Source: CAJXNP01 sp050305935
GTDB lineage: Bacteria; Bacteroidota; Bacteroidia; Cytophagales; Cyclobacteriaceae
Direction: 5' to 3'
Length of the DNA: 5,038 nucleotides
NCBI GenBank assembly: GCA_050305935.1
Contig: JBNLGG010000134.1
Coordinates: 1-5,038, forward strand
In this document: positions 1 through 5,038 of the stretch, in pieces
Layout: every line of letters starts with the position of its first letter
Numbering within the stretch: the stretch's first letter is position 1
The notes under the pieces: model-generated
The model's database searches: none
The model's input: only the letters and a program-made list of their open reading frames with translations
Told to the model about the DNA's origin: nothing
Program-made: the position numbers and the translations under genes

Positions 1-114
1 AACACTTACAGCTATCCAATTATCAACTTTAAATTTGATGAGAATTTTAACTAATATTGAAAAGAAGTTAATTGTGGAAAACCCTTTTATCCAGACACAC
101 TTTATTGGACAGTA
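1..114. other. Left-edge intergenic DNA without a recognisable gene
   Basis: This is AT-rich sequence with no coding region I can support. A TTG/ATG-started frame opens at 35-40 and runs to 244, but its second half lies inside the repeat copies, so it is probably fortuitous. A perfect TAnnTTTG match (TAAATTTG) sits at 30-37 on the plus strand. It has no clear -33 partner and no believable gene downstream. The minus strand is also open across this stretch but lacks an ATG and shows no family resemblance. Confidence 0.5.
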
Positions 115-183
115 CCCCTCTGCGATCTTTGCGTGGAATAAGAAAGCCTATATAGAAGAGAGTTATCGAATGGTAGTTGGAAC
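115..183 (+). repeat. Partial palindromic repeat (right arm) plus 42-base linker
   Basis: This copy keeps only the end of the right arm. Two CTYTGCG motifs start at 118 and 127, 9 bases apart, and are followed by GCGTGGAATAA at 131-141. The linker at 142-183 follows and leads directly into the next full copy at 184. Positions 115-146 match 2161-2192 at 31 of 32 bases. The linker shares GAAAG at its start, GAAGA in the middle and TGGTAG near its end with the linkers at 2188-2230 and 2338-2379. No left arm can be recognised upstream. Confidence 0.85.
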
Positions 184-301
184 TTTTTCCACGCAAAGCA
201 CGCGAAGTTTTAAAACGCAAAGAGCACAAAGAAATAACTGGTGACAATTAAACCCTCCGCGTTCTCCACGTGTTTTTTCCTCTGCGGTCTGCGTGGAAAA
301 A
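184..301 (+). repeat. Full palindromic iteron-type repeat, copy 1 (118 bases)
   Basis: The ends form a perfect 11-base inverted repeat, TTTTTCCACGC at 184-194 and GCGTGGAAAAA at 291-301. The left arm has four RCRCRAAG motifs ending at 198, 207, 222 and 231 (spacing 9/15/9). The right arm has four CTCYRCG-like motifs starting at 255, 264, 280 and 287 (spacing 9/16/7, so small indels have occurred). A 23-base centre, 232-254, separates the arms and shares a GGTRACAAT core with copy 2. The copy lies about 35 bases past the stop of the SulP gene. Its outer U-tract is on the 5' side and its A-tract on the 3' side of the stem, the reverse of an intrinsic terminator, and this holds on either strand. 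Confidence 0.9.
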
Positions 302-335
302 TTCAGAAGGTCCATTCACATTGATCAGCAATTCA

Positions 336-1994
336 CTACTGCTTTTCTTTAGCCGACACTTGCAGTAGTTCACTGGCTTTTAAAATAGATTGACTAAAAT
401 TGTCAAAAATGAATTCCTCAGATATGTAATGGGTAATATTGAACCTGATCAATTCCTTTTTTAAATCCTCATTTACGCCCGAGAGCATAATAACAATCCC
501 TTCATTCTTCAGGATACGGAGTGCACCCTTTAAATTGTGAAAACCGGTTTGATCAATGAAGGATACGTGCCGCATTCGAATAATGAGCACCTTGCTTTTT
601 AACCCGATTTCCTCAATCACTTCAGAATATCTCCTGGCCGAGGCAAAAAACAAAGGCCCGCTGATCTCAAAAATTTTCAGGCCCTTCGGCAAATTTGAAT
701 AATCCTCGATTAGATCATTATCAACGATGTTATAAATTCTCTTCTCATTGATATTGGCCATTCTTTTCATAAAGAGTAAAGCCGAGAGTACCACACCTAT
801 TTGGATGGCCAGGGTTAAATCAAAGAACACTGTAATAAAAAAGGTGGTCAATAAGATGAGAACATCGAAATAGGAACCTTTAAGTATGGAAATAAAAGAC
901 CTCCACTCACTCATGTTATAGGCGACGACGATTAAAATCCCAGCGAGGCACGCCATTGGTATTAGCTTGGCCCATTGCCCCAGAAACAGCATGATCAGTA
1001 GTAGCGTAAAAGCGTGCACCATTCCTGCTAAGGGTGTGCGACCACCGTTTTTCACGTTGGTAGCTGTGCGGGCAATGGCGCCAGTAGCCGGGATTCCTCC
1101 AAAAAACGGTGCGACGATATTGGCAATTCCCTGGGCGATCAATTCCGTATTGGAACGATGCTTTCCGCCGATCATACCATCGGAAACAACAGCCGACAGC
1201 AGAGACTCAATTCCTCCCAATAAGGCAATCGTGAGAGCGGGAGCCAGATAATACTGCAGATCACCCAACTTAAACGACGGGATATCGACACTGATATTCG
1301 TAGGAATGGCTCCAAAAAAGGTCTCAATCGTGGCTATATCAATACCGATAAGATGAACAAGCGGGGTCACCAATACAATCGCGAAAAAAGGCCCCGGGAT
1401 TTTTGTTGTGATATATCTGGAAAATACTGTTATGGCAATCGTAAGCAGGGTAATGACCAGCGCCCACCAGTTGATCTGGGACAGGGAAGAAAAATAAACC
1501 ACCCACTTTTCGTAAAATTCTGCCGGTAGCTTTTCTATAGGCAAGCCCAGGGCATCTTTGATCTGTGTGGAAAAAATCACAAGCGCTATCCCACTGGTAA
1601 ATCCGACGATAAGGGGATGCGGAAAATACTTGAGCAGCACACCCAATTTCAGAAGTCCAAAAACAACCAATAGTATTCCCGCCAGAACGGTGGAAATGAC
1701 CAATCCCTGGTATCCATACTGCTCCATGATCCCAAACACGATGACAATAAATGCACCGGTAGGACCACCGATCTGGACCCGGCTACCTCCTAAAAATGAA
1801 ATGATAAATCCAGCAACAACCGCCGTTATAATTCCTTTTTCAGGGGATACTCCCGAAGCCACGGCAAAGGCGATGGCCAGAGGCAATGCCACAATGCCTA
1901 CAACAACTCCTGATAAAATATCGGTAAAAACCTGCTTTCGGTCGAGCCCGCTTGACAACAAGGTGAAAAACTTGGGCTTAAAAATAGTATTCAT
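336..1994 (-). CDS. SulP-family anion transporter with C-terminal STAS domain
   Basis: This is an inner-membrane secondary transporter of the SLC26/SulP family. Known bacterial members carry sulfate, bicarbonate (BicA) or C4-dicarboxylates (DauA), and the substrate here cannot be read from the sequence. At 552 residues the length is typical and both ends look intact. The first-helix signature ALPLAIAFA is at residues 36-44, and the third-helix GGPTGA motif is at 76-81. HPLIVGF (126-132) and the conserved GIESLLSAVVSDGM stretch around Glu263 follow, then GGIPATGAIARTATN (299-313). Many hydrophobic helices fill residues 25-410. A cytoplasmic STAS domain covers about 430-540, with IDQTG at 480-484; SulP proteins often have IDATG there. 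The ATG start gives the expected short N-terminus before helix 1. No Shine-Dalgarno-like sequence is evident. The gene is monocistronic in the window and divergent from the histidine kinase. Family assignment is secure; substrate and coupling ion are open. Confidence 0.96.
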   Translation of the reverse strand: MNTIFKPKFFTLLSSGLDRKQVFTDILSGVVVGIVALPLAIAFAVASGVSPEKGIITAVVAGFIISFLGGSRVQIGGPTGAFIVIVFGIMEQYGYQGLVISTVLAGILLVVFGLLKLGVLLKYFPHPLIVGFTSGIALVIFSTQIKDALGLPIEKLPAEFYEKWVVYFSSLSQINWWALVITLLTIAITVFSRYITTKIPGPFFAIVLVTPLVHLIGIDIATIETFFGAIPTNISVDIPSFKLGDLQYYLAPALTIALLGGIESLLSAVVSDGMIGGKHRSNTELIAQGIANIVAPFFGGIPATGAIARTATNVKNGGRTPLAGMVHAFTLLLIMLFLGQWAKLIPMACLAGILIVVAYNMSEWRSFISILKGSYFDVLILLTTFFITVFFDLTLAIQIGVVLSALLFMKRMANINEKRIYNIVDNDLIEDYSNLPKGLKIFEISGPLFFASARRYSEVIEEIGLKSKVLIIRMRHVSFIDQTGFHNLKGALRILKNEGIVIMLSGVNEDLKKELIRFNITHYISEEFIFDNFSQSILKASELLQVSAKEKQ

Positions 1995-2015
1995 TGTGAC
2001 TTGGCTAAATTACCG

Positions 2016-2023
2016 CAAATGTA
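2016..2023 (-). promoter_or_regulatory. Candidate -7 promoter box of the SulP gene (TAnnTTTG)
   Basis: Read on the minus strand this is TACATTTG, a perfect match to the Bacteroidota -7 consensus TAnnTTTG. It lies 22 bases upstream of the SulP ATG, so the transcript leader would be only about 10-20 bases. No TTTG -33 box appears at the usual 19-21-base distance. The call rests on one box and on position. Confidence 0.45.
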
Positions 2024-2068
2024 GCTTTATTTTTGATCGATTGCGAGGTGGATTTTTGAACGAATGGC

Positions 2069-2187
2069 TTTTTTACAGCAAAGTGCGCGAAGACTTAAAA
2101 CGCTAAGAGCGCAAAGAAATGCCCCGGTAACAATAAACGCTCTGCGACCTCTGCGTGTTTCCCCTCTGCGATCCTTGCGTGGAATAA
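2069..2187 (+). repeat. Full palindromic iteron-type repeat, copy 2 (119 bases)
   Basis: This is the most regular copy. The left-arm motifs end at 2083, 2092, 2107 and 2116; the right-arm CTCTGCG/CCTTGCG motifs start at 2140, 2149, 2164 and 2173. Both arms therefore have exactly 9/15/9 spacing. The 23-base centre at 2117-2139 resembles that of copy 1. The right arm ends in GCGTGGAATAA (2177-2187). The left end is slightly degraded, with TTTTTTACAGC in place of TTTTTCCACGC. A short sequence just before it (GAACGAATGGC, 2058-2068) may be the remnant of another linker. The copy sits upstream of the SulP gene in the divergent intergenic region. Confidence 0.9.
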
Positions 2188-2230
2188 GAAAGTCAATTGG
2201 AAGACGGGACGCTAATTGGTAGCAGAATCC
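2188..2230 (+). repeat. Conserved 43-base linker between repeat copies 2 and 3
   Basis: This linker joins the right arm of copy 2 to the left arm of copy 3. It begins GAAAG, has GAAGA in the middle and TGGTAGC near the end. These blocks recur in the same order in the linkers at 142-183 (42 bases) and 2338-2379 (42 bases). The linker is therefore part of the repeating unit rather than unrelated DNA between insertions. Confidence 0.8.
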
Positions 2231-2337
2231 TTTTTCCACGCAAAGTGTGCGAAGCTTTAAACGCGAAGTACACAGAGAACTTACCGAGGCTTAGCTACCT
2301 CTGCGTATTTTCCTCTGCGGTCCTCTGCGTGGAATAA
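2231..2337 (+). repeat. Full palindromic iteron-type repeat, copy 3 (107 bases)
   Basis: The left arm starts TTTTTCCACGCAAAG, as in copy 1, with motif ends at 2245, 2254, 2268 and 2277 (spacing 9/14/9). The right-arm motifs start at 2290 (degenerate, CTTAGCT), 2299, 2313 and 2323 (spacing 9/14/10). The end is GCGTGGAATAA (2327-2337). The centre is only 12 bases (2278-2289), which accounts for most of the length difference from copies 1 and 2. Confidence 0.88.
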
Positions 2338-2389
2338 AAAAACCGATGGGAAGAGAGAACGATAAATGGTAGCGAGGCCTTTTTCCACC
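2338..2389 (+). repeat. Linker plus truncated left arm of a further repeat copy
   Basis: The third linker, 2338-2379, carries GAAGA and TGGTAGC as in the others. It is followed by TTTTTCCACC at 2380-2389, the start of a left arm. The match ends there: the following bases read CTCAGG rather than GCAAAG, and unique AT-rich DNA begins. The array is therefore truncated at the edge of the kinase gene's promoter region. Confidence 0.75.
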
Positions 2390-2445
2390 TCAGGAGCATT
2401 ATTGATTAAAAAACTAAAATACTATATTTCAATCCTGTTATGATT

Positions 2446-2453
2446 TAAATTTG
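2446..2453 (+). promoter_or_regulatory. Candidate -7 promoter box of the histidine kinase gene (TAnnTTTG)
   Basis: TAAATTTG is a perfect match to the Bacteroidota -7 consensus TAnnTTTG. It lies 71 bases before the kinase ATG, in unique AT-rich sequence just after the repeat array ends. It implies a leader of about 60-65 bases. A -33 TTTG is not evident at 19-21 bases upstream, where the sequence is ACTATATTTC, so the evidence is one box and its position. Confidence 0.45.
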
Positions 2454-2512
2454 TGATTTTTTGAAGGAAATGAATTTGGCTTACGGAGTCTAACCCAACT
2501 TCCTGAACATAC

Positions 2513-2517
2513 AAGGA
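2513..2517 (+). promoter_or_regulatory. Possible ribosome binding site of the histidine kinase gene
   Basis: AAGGA lies seven bases before the ATG at 2525 and supports that start. Shine-Dalgarno pairing is often weak or absent in Bacteroidota, so this is supportive rather than decisive. The signal peptide beginning at the same ATG is the stronger argument. Confidence 0.5.
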
Positions 2518-2524
2518 TTTATTT

Positions 2525-4582
2525 ATGACCAGGTATCTACAACAATGGCGCAGTGGCCAAAAATGGCTTTCCCTATCTTTATTTTTGCTAATCCTCCATC
2601 CATCATTCGGGCAGGACAGACTAGTGGATTCATTGATTACGCTAACTCAAAGCGATATTCCGGCTAAGGAAAAGGTCGATATATACAATCAGCTAGCCTA
2701 TCGCTACCTGGTGTATGACTCTGCCGAAACCGCAAGGTATGGAGGAGAAGCCATTAAATTGGCAGATGAAATAAACTATCCCGAAGGAAAGAGCGATGCG
2801 CTGTACGCGATAGGATGGGTGACCATGGTATTTGGCCACAATCAGAAAGCCATAGAGTTATTTAATGAGGTGGTCACGATTTCGGAAAATGCCGGTTATA
2901 CCAAGGGGCAGTCGAACGGTTTTAATGGATTAGGCGATGCATACCGGAATAGAGGCGACTATGCCAAGGCGCTGGAATATCACCTCCAAGCGTTAAAAAT
3001 GAAAGAAAAACTTGGCGATCAAAGTCGTGTTGCGTCAAGCCTGAATAATATCGGCAACATTTACTTTTTACAAAATGATTACGACCGGGCTCTTGACTAC
3101 TATCAGCGGGCGCTGGATATCAGAAAAGAGCTCGGCAATCCTGCCCAATTGGCAGTAAGCTATAATAATATGGGCATAGTGGCAAAAGCAAAGAGAGACT
3201 TTGGAAATGCGCTCATGTACTATCAAAAATGCCTGGATTTAAATAACCTAACCGGTGATGTCAGCGCGCTGGCGAAAACCTATCACAATATGGCCGTCGT
3301 GTATTCAGATGAAATGCAGGATTATCACAAAGCCTCAGAAAATTTTTTCAAAGCCATCGATTCGTATCGCACCTTGGGCGATGAAGCATCCATGACCTAT
3401 CCACTTCTTGGCCTTGCGGAGATGTACGCGAATTTAAAAGATTGGCGTGCAGCAAAATCCTATGTTACGAAAGCCATTGCCTACTCGGAAGAAGCTGAAC
3501 TCATGGACAACCTCTGTTTGGGAAATGGGCTTCTTGCAGAAGTCGAGAGCAACCTGGGCAATTATAAAGAAGCCTACGACGCAAGTGTAAGGTACCATGA
3601 ATTGGGCAACGAGCTGAAGAATGACGAACAAACCAGGGCCTTGACCTTACTGGAAGCCGAATATAATTTCCAGAAAGAGCGTGATTCTACCGAGCTCGCC
3701 AATGAAAAGGAAAAGCTAATAATCCATCAACAACTTCAGGAAGAGCGCACCAAGCAATATGCGGCGATTGCCGGTGCAGCGATCTTGTTGGTGCTCCTCT
3801 TTATCGTTTACAGGTATTCGAGGCTTAAGAAAAAGGCCAATGATAAATTGCTACAAAAAAACCAACAGATTGAAAAACAAAAAGCGGAACTCGAAAAGGT
3901 AAACGCAACAAAAAACCGCTTCTTTTCTATCATTTCCCATGATCTTCGCAATCCACTGGCCTCGCTACAAGGGATCACATCCCTGCTGGATCCGAAAATC
4001 CTGTCGGAATCAGACCTGGAGAAAACACAGAAAGAAATAAGCAGGCGCATCGATGGAATAGGCAACGTAATGGTTAACCTTCTTGACTGGGCAAAAGAAC
4101 AGATGGAAGGCGAAGTAAGGGAGCCAAAAGCTTTTGAGTTGCAAAAATTATTTGATGAAATGATCAAGCTTTATGAGCCAACCGGAGAGCAAAAGGAAAT
4201 AACCATCAAGAAAGCATTTGAAGAAAACATAATACCCTTTGCTGATCCAAATCAGGTGCGGGTAGTGCTACGAAACCTGGTGGGAAATGCCCTCAAATTT
4301 ACCAGGAAAAACGGGACGATTGAACTAGATGGGAAAATAGAGGGAAATGACCGGGCGATTATTATGGTGCGGGACAGTGGAATTGGCATGGACGCAAAAC
4401 GCCAGGAATCCTTGTTTTCTATCAACACAGTTTCGTCACCAGGAACCTCCGGTGAAAAGGGTGTTGGATTAGGGCTCATGCTGGCAAAAGAGTACGTGGA
4501 AAAAAACAAGGGTGAAATTTGGGTAGAAAGCGAGCCAAACAAAGGCACTACATTTTTCTTTTCACTGCCATTGGCCAGCTAA
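2525..4582 (+). CDS. Periplasmic-TPR sensor histidine kinase
   Basis: This is the sensor of a two-component system, predicted to sit in the inner membrane. It autophosphorylates a histidine and passes the phosphate to a response regulator, which is not in the window. The 685 residues begin with a signal peptide (1-29, probable cleavage SFG/Q). TPR-like repeats follow from about 52 to 363 with a period near 40 residues; those at about 130-165, 170-205 and 210-245 are the clearest. One membrane helix is at about 413-432 and a coiled coil at about 434-463. The HisKA H-box has His472 in SHDLRNPL, with Asp473 and Asn476 in the DxxN position. The HATPase has the N-box Asn584/Asn588 (NLVGNALKFT), G1 Asp617-Gly621 (DSGIGM) and G2 646-651 (GVGLGL). 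All catalytic motifs are present, so the kinase should be active. The next in-frame ATG is about 100 codons in, so only this start keeps the signal peptide. The ligand or protein bound by the TPRs is unknown. Confidence 0.95.
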   Translation: MTRYLQQWRSGQKWLSLSLFLLILHPSFGQDRLVDSLITLTQSDIPAKEKVDIYNQLAYRYLVYDSAETARYGGEAIKLADEINYPEGKSDALYAIGWVTMVFGHNQKAIELFNEVVTISENAGYTKGQSNGFNGLGDAYRNRGDYAKALEYHLQALKMKEKLGDQSRVASSLNNIGNIYFLQNDYDRALDYYQRALDIRKELGNPAQLAVSYNNMGIVAKAKRDFGNALMYYQKCLDLNNLTGDVSALAKTYHNMAVVYSDEMQDYHKASENFFKAIDSYRTLGDEASMTYPLLGLAEMYANLKDWRAAKSYVTKAIAYSEEAELMDNLCLGNGLLAEVESNLGNYKEAYDASVRYHELGNELKNDEQTRALTLLEAEYNFQKERDSTELANEKEKLIIHQQLQEERTKQYAAIAGAAILLVLLFIVYRYSRLKKKANDKLLQKNQQIEKQKAELEKVNATKNRFFSIISHDLRNPLASLQGITSLLDPKILSESDLEKTQKEISRRIDGIGNVMVNLLDWAKEQMEGEVREPKAFELQKLFDEMIKLYEPTGEQKEITIKKAFEENIIPFADPNQVRVVLRNLVGNALKFTRKNGTIELDGKIEGNDRAIIMVRDSGIGMDAKRQESLFSINTVSSPGTSGEKGVGLGLMLAKEYVEKNKGEIWVESEPNKGTTFFFSLPLAS

Positions 4583-4708
4583 ATGGGTTGATTGTTATCT
4601 GATGAAAAGCGGTACCGACAATACTGACTCGATCGCTGGTCTTCGTCCTTGCTAGTGTGCGACGATTTTTCCCAAGAAAAACGCAGTGTCATTTCCTCAA
4701 TTTAACGA

Positions 4709-4731
4709 CTTTGCGGTCCCTGCGTGGAAAA
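4709..4731 (+). repeat. Half-copy (right-arm end) of the palindromic repeat
   Basis: CTTTGCG at 4709 and CCCTGCG at 4718 keep the 9-base motif spacing and are followed by GCGTGGAAAA (4722-4731), the terminal segment of a right arm. No clear left arm precedes it. It lies in the convergent gap after the kinase gene and ends five bases before the stop codon of the minus-strand gene. A weak TTTTTC/GAAAAA inverted repeat at 4666-4681 is nearby but too AT-rich and short to call a terminator. Confidence 0.75.
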
Positions 4732-4736
4732 GAAAT

Positions 4737-5038
4737 CTATCTATCGTAAAACCCCAATTTCTGCTGCACCCGTTGCATCATTTCCGCGATCCTTTTTGCT
4801 TTGGTTTCCTCCGTTTTCGCATCCCTGATCCAGTCGAGGTAGCCCTTCTGCTGACCTTCGGAGAATGATAAAAAATTTGCAAGAACTTCCCTGGGTTCGT
4901 TTTTGAAACAGTCCATAATGTCCTCCGGGATTTCCAAGGGCGATTCATCAGAATACAGGATGACCCTGACCGTATCCCCTTCCTTCTTCCCTATCTTCTT
5001 CCGTATTTCGGCTTTGACAGGCAGAAATAGCCTCCCAT
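4737..5038 (-). CDS. YdeI/OmpD-associated family protein (DUF1905 + OmdA-like), partial
   Basis: This is the C-terminal 99 residues of a small soluble protein whose start lies beyond the right edge. The visible part begins GRLFLPVKAEIRKKIGKKEGD, typical of the end of a DUF1905 barrel. It continues through a proline-rich joint (SPLEIPEDIMDCF) into a helical C-terminal segment with FLSFSEGQQKGYLDWIRDAK and ETKAKRIAEMMQRV. The WIxxAKxxETxxxRI pattern is the hallmark of the YdeI/OmdA family, called bacteriocin-protection in some databases. Full members are usually about 150 residues, so roughly a third is missing. The molecular function of the family is poorly defined. The frame stays open to the window edge, so the internal TTG at 4937 is not the start. 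The gene is convergent with the kinase gene, with 154 bases between the stops. Confidence 0.85.
   Translation of the reverse strand, partial: GRLFLPVKAEIRKKIGKKEGDTVRVILYSDESPLEIPEDIMDCFKNEPREVLANFLSFSEGQQKGYLDWIRDAKTEETKAKRIAEMMQRVQQKLGFYDR

Noticed and set aside
35..244. Plus-strand reading frame of 69 codons starting TTG-ATG
   Set aside because: Its second half is translated from the repeat arm, linker and palindrome, it has no recognisable domain, and the equivalent repeat copies elsewhere do not preserve this frame.
115..301. CRISPR array
   Set aside because: The repeats are long, palindromic and separated by linkers that are homologous to one another, whereas CRISPR spacers are unique. 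No cas gene is present.
1558..2106. Plus-strand frame of 182 codons opposite the SulP gene
   Set aside because: It is antisense to a clear SulP coding region and its product shows no family features; it is a shadow frame. The same holds for 967-1251.
2027..2239. Minus-strand reading frame of 70 codons in the divergent intergenic region
   Set aside because: It is encoded almost wholly by repeat copy 2 and its linker. Copies differ by indels that are not multiples of three, so the frame is not maintained.
2470..2493. Seven-codon leader ORF (MNLAYGV) between the kinase promoter candidate and its ATG
   Set aside because: A purine-rich AAGGA lies only one base before its ATG, which is too close to be a normal ribosome binding site. 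No attenuator hairpins or regulatory codon runs are visible, and an ORF of this length is expected by chance.
336..4582. Functional pairing of the SulP transporter with the histidine kinase
   Set aside because: The genes are divergent, separated by 530 bases filled with repeats, have separate promoter candidates, and share no sequence feature that links them.
4666..4681. TTTTTC/GAAAAA inverted repeat as a terminator for the kinase gene
   Set aside because: The stem is six base pairs with only one G-C pair and has no following T-run, so it is too weak to call an intrinsic terminator.

Overview
The window looks like chromosomal DNA from a member of the Bacteroidota, most likely an environmental Cytophagales-type bacterium. 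The grounds are a periplasmic-TPR sensor histidine kinase of a type common in that phylum, TAnnTTTG-type promoter candidates in front of both complete genes, moderate GC content, and intergenic repeats rich in GCAAAG/CTCTGCG. The genus cannot be fixed from this sequence alone.

Layout. Positions 1-335 hold no convincing gene; the stretch carries a partial and a complete copy of a palindromic repeat. A SulP-family anion transporter with a C-terminal STAS domain lies on the minus strand at 336-1994. The 530-base divergent intergenic region (1995-2524) holds two more copies of the repeat in tandem, a truncated third copy, and one promoter candidate for each gene. A 685-residue sensor histidine kinase runs on the plus strand at 2525-4582 (signal peptide, periplasmic TPR array, one membrane helix, HisKA and HATPase). 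After a short convergent gap containing a half-copy of the repeat comes the C-terminal part of a YdeI/OmpD-associated (DUF1905 + OmdA-like) protein on the minus strand, which runs off the right edge.

The three genes are not an operon: the first two diverge and the last two converge. Nothing in the sequence links them functionally. No response regulator is present, so the kinase's partner must be encoded elsewhere. No carbonic anhydrase or sulfur-assimilation gene is present to indicate the transporter's substrate.

The most notable content is the repeat family. Each full copy is 107-119 bases long. Its two arms are mirror images, each made of four short motifs (RCRCRAAG on the left, CTYTGCG on the right) at a nearly fixed 9/15/9-base spacing. 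Successive copies are joined by a homologous 42-43-base linker. Same-orientation copies flank the transporter gene on both sides.
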